Positions 46,189-57,140 of a stretch of 64,000 nucleotides of DNA are shown here, piece after piece. Within the stretch, counting starts at the first letter, position 1; every line of letters begins with the position of its first letter. The notes below the pieces were generated by a model. That model saw nothing but the letters and a program-made list of their open reading frames with translations, was not told where the DNA came from and ran no database searches. This stretch comes from Paragonimus skrjabini miyazakii (Eukaryota; Platyhelminthes; Trematoda; Plagiorchiida; Troglotrematidae), in contig JTDE01000232.1 of assembly GCA_014338405.1 (NCBI GenBank), forward strand, positions 217,264-281,263, given 5' to 3'. The translations under genes and the position numbers were made by a program.

Positions 46189-47819
46189 CAATCTTAAACC
46201 GGTGAAACCGATGTTTGAAATCCTGTATCATAAATTGCTAGACACCTCACGATAACTGGTAGCTAAGTTGGCACACTTAGTTCATTCAGAATATTGGTGC
46301 GCAATCAGAGCCCAAAGTTAGTGACTTAAATAATCCACGTTGATCAGAACTTACCAGCAGGCGCTGTGCGCACAAAAGTGATTGAAACAACCTATTGGGC
46401 TTCCGTGGTATTGAAAACTTGGTTTGTAAATATGCATGTCTATAAAATCTTCCTCCAGTTGCCTGTCGTAGATAACCTGCCTGTTTTACGTTTACGATTG
46501 ACGAGAGCAGATGAGAAGTTAACATGTAGTAACACATGTCAATTTTCTGTACTGATAATGTTATTTTTCTTGTTCACGTGTATGTACATGACTCCCAGTA
46601 AATCTAAAACTTGTTGACTCACTTCTAAGGGAACCACCTATCAGGAGCCTTCTGACACTTTTCCAAAAATACACGTGGCTACGTTGTGTTAATAGTTTTC
46701 AACAGGGTGGGATGAATCAATTTATACATCTCTCGTCTGAAGTCATTTTCAAACTCCATAGTGTTACCCTTCGTCTTGTGAGTGTTAACGTCTTCTCCCT
46801 TTGGCTATATTGTTCTCAGGTCGGTTCTCCTGGGCTTAACTAAAGATTTTTTAGTTTTTTTCTAAGCCTAGGAGACAGCTGTTTATCCGCAGCGGTTTTC
46901 CTCACTGTAATTTCGTTAGTCTAAGACGGCTCAATGTTTTAAGGCATGTATTTGCTTGTCTTTAAAATTTTTGTCCGATTCCGATCATCCTGTTCACTAT
47001 GACCTTTCTAGATATACACTCATATCCTCAATCCGGTCCCACTGTAAATCTATATATGTACGTGCTGGTGCATACGGTTCATCGATTATTCCTCACTTAA
47101 CACGCCTTCTAATTAATGTCGATAATTTTGTAAAGGTATTGACCGCAAAAATCGAATCAACAATTTTATGAAATCTTCTGTTTGTTGAAGACATGGTTGT
47201 GTAGAAACTGAATATTCACCTCCCAAGGTGGATAAAGTCATTTTTAGAATTGTTTGAAGCAGCTGTATTCAAGACAGTTTTCGACTTGAGCCAACCGCAT
47301 TCACGACCACTGTTGTGTATTGCAACTCAATACCGAAGTGTTTTGAGCACTCCCCTTTAAATAACCAAGTGAAAGAAGCATGTACGTCGATTCACTCCAA
47401 ACGTGTGTTGGCAACCGTTAACGAAACAGCTCACAAACCTAACTAGTTCGAAAAGACATTAAATAAAATCAAAACATATACTACAAAACCCCGGGTCCGC
47501 TCGACAGAATGAAACCTGTTCCGATCCATGAAATCGAAATCTTCATAGCAAACTGATAACTGTCCTGTAAATGTGATAAAACGGAAAAGTGGAAAACAAT
47601 TCTATGGCAAGATATTTCAGAAAGCTTTCAAAAAATGGTGCTTCCTGCCATTTTTACAACTGGGAACATACTGTACAAAGTGCTGACAAACCACTTGAAA
47701 GATTAATTCAAACTCGATGAGCTCCAGACCGCGGCTACGGTAGTCGCAAACACCAAGCTGCGTGGTCAGTTTGAAAGATGTGGTAGTCCAGAAGAAATAG
47801 GCCCAGACAACACACCACT
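46189..47819. other. non-coding, nothing recognised
   Basis: Frames up to 83 codons on both strands, none recognised. Confidence 0.4.
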
Positions 47820-47928
47820 ATCCCAGTACCCGGGTAAACGGGTGGGTGCGCCCATAGGCTGCGAATTGAGGAACGGCGTTACACGTGGGGCTAACTGCGA
47901 AATAAGCTGGGTTCTCCCGGGGAATAAG

Positions 47929-48021
47929 CAATCGCGAACAGTGAGTCATCATCATCATAAACAGCAATACACAAGTGGTTCACACTGATGCTTAACTGCC
48001 ACACAATCGCGGACAGTGAGT
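47929..48021 (-). mobile_element. 57-bp RTE tail insertion with 18-bp target-site duplication
   Basis: caatcgcgaacagtgagt (47929-47946) and caatcgcggacagtgagt (48004-48021) are direct repeats with one mismatch. Between them, 47947-48003 is the reverse complement of the last part of the LINE tail at 4310-4375: an (ATG)n end, ATTGCTGTTTATG and AAGCATCAGTGTGAACCACT. So this is an extremely 5'-truncated insertion into the leader of the LINE at 47.8-52.0 kb. Confidence 0.9.
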
Positions 48022-49009
48022 AGCAGTACAACTAAGGCGTAGTGGATTTAATTTTGGCAGCCAGGTCTCCTGTAAAGTGTCACAGTAAGCCTATTGACGG
48101 TACTCCGAAACGGCATATGTCACCCCGCCACAAGAGGTTTCAAATGGCCAAACGGAAGCACATGGGCTCTCGGACAACTGCTGTCCGCATGACGTACTGA
48201 GATCTTCAGTCTCCGCCAACCATGAAAACCCCCGAGAAAGGCATACTAATCACCTCGGTAATCATCGGCTCCCACGGGTAAGCAGGATGTGTCAAGTACA
48301 TTGAACGACTGGACACCATAGGAAGGGCATATGAACCAATTTGGTCACCGACCTCTGCAACAGCAGGCATGTGTTTTAACAGACCTGTTGATTCCGGACT
48401 ACCTAGTTGGGAAGATCTATCATATCAGATCTGCTTTCGTTGTTGAATCTTTGAACTGCTGGGCTGTTTCCGTCGCAACCTCCTGCAGGATGCATTAAGC
48501 ATCCTAGATGGATGAACTACATCCGAAGGGCGTGTGAAGCAAACGACCACTGCTCACCGACCACCGGAGGACTTCAAAATCCGTGCTTTGCCCCACTGTC
48601 TTGTGGGTTAGGTTCCTTTTGAACTAAAGGCTCCGAGTGCGGCCTCCCAAGCCAACATCCTTCTACGGCCTGGGTAACCGAGACGTATTCTGTCCTCACA
48701 TTTATGAACCCAAACGCATAGTAGTTATGAATTTTGTCAAAACTCTTCGGTCAAGGTGTTGGCGGGCAGCTTTGCTTCCATATCACATTTTATCGCACCA
48801 AACCAATTTATCTCACCTTCCCTCTCGTCAAATAACTTCTTACTTGGTGACCACCCAACCATGTTTTCGCGCACACACCAGAAACTTGCTTCAGTTGGCG
48901 CTGGCAACGGAAGTCATACCAACGTAATAATCTGTCAAACACCAAGGTTCCTTTGTATGAAGGATGCAAGACCTAACTCGTCCTCCTAACTCCATTCAAA
49001 CGTGCCACC

Positions 49010-49830
49010 TTTAATGTTCGAACACTTATGCAAGTAGGTCAACAGGCGGCTCTTGCACGTACTCTGGAGACCTCCGACAGCGATATCTGTTGTCTTGCTG
49101 AAACTCGGTTTCAGGATTTTGGCTCAGCGCTTCATCAACAATCCCCGTCACTCGCTTTACAATGCGGGTAAAATGTACGCTTACCCGGAGACTGCGGCTC
49201 AAACCACTGGCCAAGCCGGTATTGCGATTGCCCTGAGGGAATACTCAGGCAAGGTACTGCTTGACTTGATTCCCATTAATAACCGTCTTTGCGCTGTCAG
49301 ACTCGAAGGAACGGTCACAGCATAGAAAGGCGCTCATCACAAACGCTGTTTGTTTGTTGTTGCAGCACACGTCCCCACAGAATGTAGTCCAGACGCAGTC
49401 AATGGTGATTTTTATCACCAGCTCACTAACCTCCAACACATCGCATGATGCACGGCTGCAGACTTGAGCGCCCAAGTAGGCAGGCTAAGCGCTGATGAGC
49501 GTGATTTAGGTGGCCCACAATCTTACGGTACTTTTCGGACAGACCATGATAAACGTTTGTTGCACCTCTGTGCCAATAACAATCTGTTTCAGGCAGGTAC
49601 TAATTTTCGAAGTTCTGGGCGTCAATGCACCACATGGCGACGTTCAAACCCTGGTAAACCGTGGAGAAAGACTGACCACATGACCGTAAGCAATCGGTGG
49701 TGTGGCTGTCTTCAAGAATGTAAGTGAATCTGGAGCACCTGCGTGAATTTCGATCGTGCACTGTTGTGTGCTAAGTTCATTTTGTTTTATGATAGGAGGC
49801 CAGTTCACCGTCAACCACAAATTTACGTAT
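49010..49830 (+). pseudogene. RTE-like LINE APE-type endonuclease, broken
   Basis: The first block, FNVRTLMQVGQQAALARTL and SDICCLAETRF (from 49010), contains the N and E of the nuclease (FNVRT and AETR). A later frame (from 49461) reads DLSAQVGRLSADERDLGG, LHLCANNNLFQAGTNFR, CTTWRR and KTDHMTVSNRW, and past one stop WSTCVNFDRALLCAKF. These are the remaining APE blocks, but two catalytic positions appear changed: DLSAQ where the family has D-x-N-A-Q, and FDRAL where it has S-D-H. Its job would be to nick target DNA for target-primed reverse transcription. Confidence 0.78.
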
Positions 49831-50318
49831 GTAAACCCGCAGGATTACAGGCGCTTTACGCTTACCAATGTGTGCTTGCCCTTAGTTTATATTACAGTAA
49901 AGCACAATGGGCAAATGAACGGCTTCAAAGACGTAGGTCTAATACTGCCTCAAATGGTACTACCACTCGTCCAACTGTAATCCGCTGGGTCTCCATGCAA
50001 TAACTGGGACTTCCCGACGTTCGCCTTAGAATTCCATCAAGCAGTGAGTACAACTTGGCCAGCAAACGTTACTCACCTGAAGCCTCGGAAGTAATTTCGA
50101 CGTGATGGACACAACGCCTTACTGAGAGGAAACAAGCCGATGTTACCGGGAATTCACATGGGCTTCTCTCATCTCATCCGATCAATTGGTAGCGGGAAAT
50201 CAGGTGTGAGCGAAGTAGAGTGCGAAGCCAGTGGTAAGTCTATATTCATAACCTGCAACGACGCCTAGGAAGCTGGGCTGAGAACTTACAACAGAAGTTC
50301 AACTGTAAACCCACTCCA

Positions 50319-51180
50319 TTGGCAACGTCTTTATGCTCTGTCCGTGCTCATTGGTCTGTTGATGTTTCTGCGCCCTCGGAAGCAGAAGTCCTTCTCGAGA
50401 TCAAGTTTCTGGAACACCACAAGGCATCCGATCCAGACGAAACGTCTCCTGCTCTTTTTTGTAGATGGAGTTCCGGCCTTGTTCAAAACGACTGGGGTCT
50501 GGCTAACCTCGGCACCATTTTCAAAAAGGACTCACGCAATTCGTATGAAAATCACGGGGGATTAGTCTGATTCCTGTTGTGTCGAAGTTGTTCGCAGCTA
50601 TTGTACTTCGTAGACTAATCGAAACGCGCGAGAAAGATATCCATGAGAAGCAAGCTGAGTTTCGCCCTGACCATGGCTGCACCAATCACATTCTTGAGCT
50701 CCGCTAAATGCTTGAATTTCGCTATTCATAAAAAAATCAAGCAGTTGTCTTTTGGACATCACAAGAGCTTTGAGGTTGGTTGACAGAACTTCACTCTGGG
50801 ATTATCCATCGAGGAAAGGTGTGCATGAGAAGTATGCGAACAGCCTGCAAGCAATTTACTGTCAGACTTCAGGCAGGGTTAGGGCTTAAAGCAGCATATC
50901 ATCGACCTTTAACTTCACTGGAGTACGGCAAGATTGTCTAGCCTCCTTCGTCTTATTCAACTTTGCAATAGACGAGGTCCTAAAGTGTGCCCTAACAGAC
51001 TGCGAATATGATGATGCAAAACTGTCCACAGCCACTCGACTTTGAGACATGGAGTATGCAGACGACATCACCCTAATCTTTGAGGGCTCATAGAGAGTCC
51101 AGAACATCTTGGACAAACTAGAGGATCCAGTTCGATAGTTTGGTATGGCCTTTGTACCTACCAAGTGCTAGGTGCCGTTG
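50319..51180 (+). pseudogene. RTE-like LINE reverse transcriptase, broken
   Basis: Frame 50319-50570 has EVLLEIKFLEHHKASDPDE, the start of the RT domain. After frameshifts come FNFAIDEV (about 50956-50980) and MEYADDITLIFEG (51049-51087), motif C with both aspartates intact at 51055-51066. Stops interrupt it throughout. Confidence 0.78.
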
Positions 51181-51389
51181 CAAAATTGGCGGGGTGACGC
51201 ACCTACCCCTATATTTGGTGTTGGGTAGTTGGAAGTAGTCGGGGAGTCTACGCAACTCGGGAGCTTTCTCTGAGATCACAAATTGCATAGCAAGAGCTCA
51301 GATAGCGTTTGCCAGCTCACACCATCTGTGGTATCGACATGATTTCAATCTTTCTGTGAAAAGCTGAGTGTACAATGCCACCGTAAGGA

Positions 51390-51845
51390 CAATTCTAGTG
51401 TACGACTCCAAAACCTAGTCCATTCGCACGAAGGATGTTCACAGAATATCTGTTTTCGACCATTGGTGTCTCCAAAGCACTATTAGTGTGTGGTGGGAGC
51501 ACCGTATCAACAATGTTGAAATCGCTGACGTGTCTTCGGAGAGGATAACCACTGTCGACCTTTAAACGTGTTGATCTCGTCTCACAAGCTTTGTTGGCTT
51601 GGCCACATTTTAAGGATGCACTACCTGCCACATTGTGCCCAGTTTGTGAATGGTGGGTTAAATTAGAAGCGGCAGTTCGGTGATTAGTGCATCCTTGGGT
51701 TTAGGGTATGAAGGCATTCACCTTGAATCTTGCTTCCATAAGGCGCTCCCGGCCTCTTGACCGGGGTCTGAAGGACACTGAACACTTTTGGTTGAGGACA
51801 CTGTCTGATACGGCAAAAAACAGAGTTCAGCAGCGCTCGTGCTGC
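51390..51845 (+). pseudogene. RTE-like LINE C-terminal region, broken
   Basis: Decayed continuation of the polymerase. The best part starts at 51708: MKAFTLNLASIRRSRPLDRG, then FWLRTLSDTAKNRVQQRSCC, the terminal block of this LINE group. The same block in the LINE at 3.0-4.4 kb is GLGTVDRVRFPGWGSRDSQSWW, so the two belong to related but different families. Confidence 0.65.
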
Positions 51846-51974
51846 AAGTATGTCTGTGCATCGTTATTTTGTCATCCTTATCCAACCTCATTTGTTGCCT
51901 CCATATTACATATTACTTATTACCTTCCTCCCCATTTTGTGACACGTTTTCTACTCTTCGTGGTTTATTAAGTG

Positions 51975-52002
51975 ATATATATATATATATATACATATAT
52001 AT
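51975..52002 (+). repeat. (AT)n microsatellite at LINE 3' end
   Basis: An almost pure AT/TA run of 28 bases with one C. It directly follows the LINE 3' end and may have grown from its A/T-rich terminus. Confidence 0.9.
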
Positions 52003-52003
52003 A

Positions 52004-55000
52004 ATCCACATGGAAGAAGTTTCAGAGGTCTGCAAATGCATGGACTCATTCTCATAGTCAGTCGAAAAATAAGACATAGATCGCTGTGTGAAACTCTCTA
52101 AATTTTTAAAAATTGATCTATGTCGACTTCGGTTAAGACAAGGAAATCTAATCTGAGGTAATTAATCATGATGCAGTTCAGCGAAATAACATCAGCTAAA
52201 CGCTAATGGGATGCAATTTGTAGCTCAAACATATGAATCAATGTAACACACAGATGCAGACGACAACGAAGGCGCAGACAATAATAGTATCCATCATGTA
52301 TAGAGAGTTCGAGATACATCTGTGCTGAAAGCAAATGGAAACGTTGAGGCTTGTGTGATGATCGTAAAGAATAACGTAATGTGGCATCGAACTGAGATAG
52401 TGAACGATAAAACATTAATTCAACACCATTTCCAGCCGGTTAGACCGTATCCAGTACAAACCGTCAGTCTGGGTCCATTTGTGGCGACGAGAGTTTAATA
52501 AATCCTATCCTAACCACTACGAGCAGCCTGTTTCACCAAACACTTGTCCTATGACAAGCAAAGCAGTTAAATCTCAAGATAACGTCACTCAGTTCTATCT
52601 ATTGGAATGACTGAACTGTTTGTTAGGAGGTATTTATTATACTTGGTTTACTGATGAATTGTTAAATAAAGCTGTGTTCGTCTGCATAAAATGCACCTTA
52701 TTCATTTTCTATATATTCGTGCTTTTGTTGGAACAAATAATTCAAACCGATCACCTGAACACGTTTGATATCTATCTTTGAATTCCATCTTGTTTTGATT
52801 ATATCTGCATATTTCTAAAACTTTGTACGTCCAGTGATTGTAATCGGTCTCACAATAACTGAATTCCACTGTTTTGGTGAGCGTACTTGTGCTCATTACT
52901 GGCCATTTTGTGCATCTCCGTAACTTTGGTCAATGTGCATTCGTTTGATTGGACATTCGGTTGATTCATACGTGCGGTGAGAGAGAATCATTTTTCTGCA
53001 CATTTTTTCAGTACTATATAAAATCCAGGTTTTCCGATAGCACTTTTTGACAGTTCTTGTAACGTTAAGATTGGTACGTTTAACGGACCGACTCATTTGA
53101 TTTTTTTGGGGTTCACAGACTACTGTAGTGGGCAATCGGGAATGCGCTCGACCCTCGTCCAATAACAAGTACAACGACTTTATTGAAGAGCAGTCGTAAC
53201 GTAGTCCCAACAGGCATCGAAGTAAAAGAACATGGTAGAGTTGGGAAACAAACCGTATATTTCCAGCGACGTTTGGAATCATAAGTAATTAGCTCTAGCC
53301 TAGTTTGGAACCAATGGCAGTAACCAACAGAAGAAAAGAACGTAAAGTGTGCTTCAGCTGACTTGACTGCACCTAAAAGTGTGTCGAGCGATAAGTGCGT
53401 AGAACCTTCGAGTCCGTTAAACAACACTTGAAAGGGTAAAGGCGAAACGTCCATGAAGAATAGGATAACAGATGAGTCGAAGGGAAAATGGCAAGCATTT
53501 GCTGCATGCAGTTAATTGCACGACCAAATAAATTAGCATCGAGTTCGTGTCATGCCTCCAACAGCAGTCGTACATATAATCATGCGTACAAAACAGACAA
53601 CCGAGAAGACACCGTTGCAACCGGAATCCTTAGAGAAGCCACACGATCGCAAATCAATACACTAGGCATATATTAGTAATAAACTGGAGTCTGCTAGAAC
53701 AGAAATACTATTACTATTCAAACTAGCACAAAAGTTTGACCGTCACGTCCTCAAGGGTTGAATGGAATCAACGTAAAGTTCGAAACATTAGAAATGTTTC
53801 AGCCAGGGAAAACATGGTTCAAACTGACCGCATAAACTTACGGGGACAAAGTTACAAAACTCACATTTGGTTTATGCTTCACCCGAATTTACTGTAAGTA
53901 TTTTTGAAAATATTTGAAAAAGCCGGTATTCCTGGTTTTTGCTACAAATCTTGAGCATTACAATTTTAAAAAAAACCTTTCACTATATGGTAACCAACCC
54001 GACACATACACTAGCATATGGGTGCACAAAGTAGAGTGGTCAGCTAAGTTAACGGAGAATGTTCATCTATGCATTGATTTTAAGCGTTGACCAATCAATT
54101 AAGCATGTTTCTCACTACGAGGAGTAGTTAACATGATGATCCGTAGGTTATCAAGTATAATACTATGTGACAATGACCGGTCCATAGCTTGCTGAAGAGA
54201 AATGATGACGTGCATACGGGTTAGAAATGGATTCAGCTGGTTCTGTATTTTGAAAATGAGAGACCAATCAAAAATAATGAAAACCAAAGGTGCTGTTGTT
54301 GATAATTATAGACTAGTATATTATAGATGTTACGGACACTTAAATAGAACAAACAAAAATACCAGTTAACTAATTTAACAAGCAACCTGAGAAGCTTCCC
54401 AATTCTACTGTCCACTTAACAGGAAAGTCTAAAAGCATTATTTTGTTCGGTTTTAGAGACGTAACATCACTTAAATTCATTTGAATTACTTAAATTAATT
54501 AGGTTGGAGGGAACAACCATAGAACTGAGGTAAACGCACAAAAGCTATACTATCCATGAACGCTCCGTTTGTTCGTCGACTTGATAACTAACAATGGGTG
54601 TTCACTAAATCCACTTACATAACTAACAAGGAACAAATCTAATCACGATATATCGATCAACAGGCTGATTCACGTGACTTAACCGTAAAGGCAGCATATA
54701 GATCAATATGTAGGATTCATTAGAAAAACAGGTGATAGAAACAAGAAAAATCCAAAAAAGGCATCCCTTCTGCAAATTTCAGTATAGTTTTACTCATGCT
54801 ACCTATAACTATCACACACACGAAAACGATGATTAACCAGATGACAGGCAGTAGGCATCTAGTCGAAAACATCGTAATCAACAACAGCAACCAGTGAACC
54901 TGCACAATGGGTTAGACTGTAACCTTGCATACGGACGAGTGTGTGTTCCTCTTAGGTTAGATAACAATTGCTAAACTGTCAATTTAAGTAAAACGTTAAG

Positions 55001-56350
55001 AAGTGAAATTGGAACACGCCCAGAACAAGAGCAGTTGCTTGGCAACATGGTCCTTATAACGGCGCAAAATAGGGGTGTAACAGTACAATTCAGAGCAATA
55101 GGTACCAAATGAACGGATTGGGCTAATGAGAACAATAGAAGACTCAGAAACGTTGGTCTGTGAAACAGGAACATTAATAATGGCTCCAGCTTGAATTTAG
55201 CCAACTGGAAAAGCACCAAGTAAACTCATATTTGGAATGAATGATGGAAAAAGAAGGGTTACAAAACTATGCTGACTGCAAACTGAACGATCATAGAATC
55301 ACACTGGCAACGATTAAATTAGCAAAATTCAGTAGTAACGAAGGGCTCGCCTGTTACACAGTATAGAAGGAGCAGGAACGAAATGAGCAAGAAACGATTG
55401 CACGGTAACGTCATAGCTATCGCCATTGCTAATCAAACACGAAAAGCCATCACCCACATTCTGTGCGGCGTATTGGATAGCCAAAACTGAAACCTACAAA
55501 GGAAAAGCTTAGGACGCTGTTATCTACGTCGACTGAATACACCATAAGTTTATAATATTAGTGATTGTCCATAGTATTGCTCCGAGTGACAATCAATATC
55601 GCGACTGACCTAACAGTACAAATTGCCAAAGACTAGTCACAAAACACCACCTGTCGCATGGAAAAGCCGGTCACATCTTTCCTCTTGATGAAACCCATGA
55701 CAGATTAACAGATACGACCGTTATGGCCTGGCTGACCTAAACTGGATGCTGATAACATGACACACAGGATAGTAAACAGAATAGCTTAAAACAGAGCAGC
55801 TGTGTCGAGCATGTACTCGTTTTTAATAATCCTGTAGACACACGGTGTCAGAAAAAAGGACGAAAAGGGAGGTGGATACAGATGAGAAATGAACGAGGTA
55901 GTTTAGTACGACAGACCAGCTGTTATCTCTGAGATGGTAATTAATAAAAATGAAATTTCAAATCCACATTTTACAGAAATTTTAGAAAGGACCGTAAATG
56001 AATGATTAGAATGTGATTAGCCCTCAGATAAAAGATACTTATCTTGATAAAGTGACTAACCCGGAAAGGAAATAGGCCAGGAAACAGTAGCCCTCATTAT
56101 GTGCATCACACCTATTGCAGTTAATCCTCCGTTTCCCAGAGTCAGATTTTGTTTCACCAAAACCTAAGAAAACCGGTTGAAGAAGACAAGTTATAGACAG
56201 CTTCATTTAAAATTCATTGTTGTGATGTTAACAACAGGAACGTTAAATAAATCGAAAAGACCAAAATTGGTGGCATACATCTCTTAGAGAATATGTATCT
56301 GGGATGTAGAACTACTGAAACCAAGAAGTTTAAACGATCGGTTTGATATA
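52004..56350. other. non-coding, nothing recognised
   Basis: Holds the two longest overlapping minus-strand frames outside the LINEs (52896-53282, 128 codons; 53113-53454, 113 codons). The second has a loose resemblance to a Gypsy RT but not enough to call. The rest of the stretch shows no motif. Confidence 0.35.
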
Positions 56351-56361
56351 ATCCATTGCGA

Positions 56362-56402
56362 CACTTTTAGCAAGACCAGTCGAGGTGGCTGGAAAGTACA
56401 CT
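56362..56402 (+). ncRNA. hammerhead-like motif, second family, copy P5 (decayed)
   Basis: Aligns without gaps to the other copies: CACTTTTAGCAAG, CCAGTCGAGGTGGCT stem-loop, then GGAAAGTACACT. The stem-loop with its CGA loop is retained, but the CTGAGGA and GAAAC boxes are altered. Confidence 0.4.
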
Positions 56403-56599
56403 ATTACAGTTCGATTATTTCGTTGTTACACCCAGTTCATGGTTAGAGATCTGTTCTGACAAGCACCTATAAAGTTTGATCAAGCAGTAGCGTAGAAACT
56501 AGTGACGAATTAGAATCTGTGATCAACCACACGGCAAGTATACCAAGCGAGTCAAGATGAATAACTATCCATCTACAGACTAGTAGTGGAAGCTTTGTG

Positions 56600-56945
56600 T
56601 GATACAAACTGAACGTTACTCATGGCTGCATACAGCTTCTTACGAAGAGAAGCACCAGAATCGAGATTTACTTTTGTTGGAGCTCGTCGGTCCTTTTCAT
56701 GACCAGGGTAAAACTACAGCCCAAGGTAACATGAAGCAACCGTACTGACCACTGCAGCACTGATCTCATGTTAGGCACGACCGAATCGTCATACCTAAAT
56801 AAATGACCACATTCGCTTGTAAGTAACAATCAAGATTTACAATCCCCTTGAGGGGCGACAAATTACCTGTACTGTTAGCTCATATAAACACTGTCAAAAG
56901 CAGGACTATTCAGCCAGGTTGAAAGCAGTGAAACTAGTAAAAATG
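56600..56945 (-). mobile_element. hammerhead repeat, copy F, strongly diverged
   Basis: Minus strand: a 5' region containing ATTCGGTCGTGCCTAACATG and matching copies B and D, a poorly preserved tRNA-like head (56700-56770), the ribozyme region (56652-56693) and a diverged tail. It belongs to the same sub-branch as copy E. Confidence 0.65.
56652..56693 (-). ncRNA. hammerhead ribozyme, copy F, inactive relic
   Basis: The core box reads CCGACGA, GAAA is reduced to TAAA, and CTCGATTC replaces CTCGAGTC, which breaks the palindrome. Stem I is mispaired. A relic only. Confidence 0.6.
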
Positions 56946-57024
56946 TTGAGCAATAGTTTAGTTGGTGAGAGGCCGTAGGGTGTGCGGTTGATACACACTA
57001 CCCGTGTCTAAATGTAGCTGAGTA

Positions 57025-57140
57025 TTTAAATGTGATAACTCGGTCGAGCATAACGTGAGGTCAATGGCGCAATGGCCAACTCAATTGTCTCATGAGAAGT
57101 TCGAACCGCCAAGGCGTGGTAAGAATCCCTGCTACAGATC
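57025..57140 (+). repeat. tRNA-like head of the hammerhead repeat, without ribozyme
   Basis: GATAACTCGGTCGAGCATAA and CGTGAGGTCAATGGCGCAAT match the segment that precedes the ribozyme in copy B. The A box TGGCGCAATGG (57065-57075) is perfect and the B box AGTTCGAACCG (57098-57108) nearly so, but only 22 nt separate them, so about 11 nt have been lost. Sequence after the B box does not continue into the hammerhead. Confidence 0.6.

Larger units (their letters stand above)
47820..52003 (+). mobile_element. RTE-like LINE, nearly full length, decayed
   Basis: About 4.2 kb with a GC-rich 5' leader (from about 47820; start approximate), an endonuclease (49010-49800), a reverse transcriptase (50319-51180), a C-terminal domain (about 51300-51845) and a T-rich 3' end that stops at an (AT)n run (51975-52002). 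Many stops and frameshifts. The 5' leader was later hit by a 57-bp piece of the other RTE family (47947-48003). Confidence 0.82.

Noticed and set aside
47946..47957. (CAT)n microsatellite.
   Set aside because: It is the end of the inserted RTE tail in reverse orientation, not an independent microsatellite.
52896..53282. 128-codon minus-strand frame, longest open frame outside the LINE at 3 kb and the Penelope-like remnant at 44.6 kb.
   Set aside because: No signal, domain or repeat recognised, and in this length of sequence such a frame can arise by chance.
53113..53454. 113-codon minus-strand frame with loose resemblance to a Gypsy reverse transcriptase (PLPFQVLFNGLEGSTHLSLD and FTSMPVGT).
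   Set aside because: Blocks are not at the right spacing, no YxDD follows, and an overlapping frame on the same strand is longer. It could be chance.
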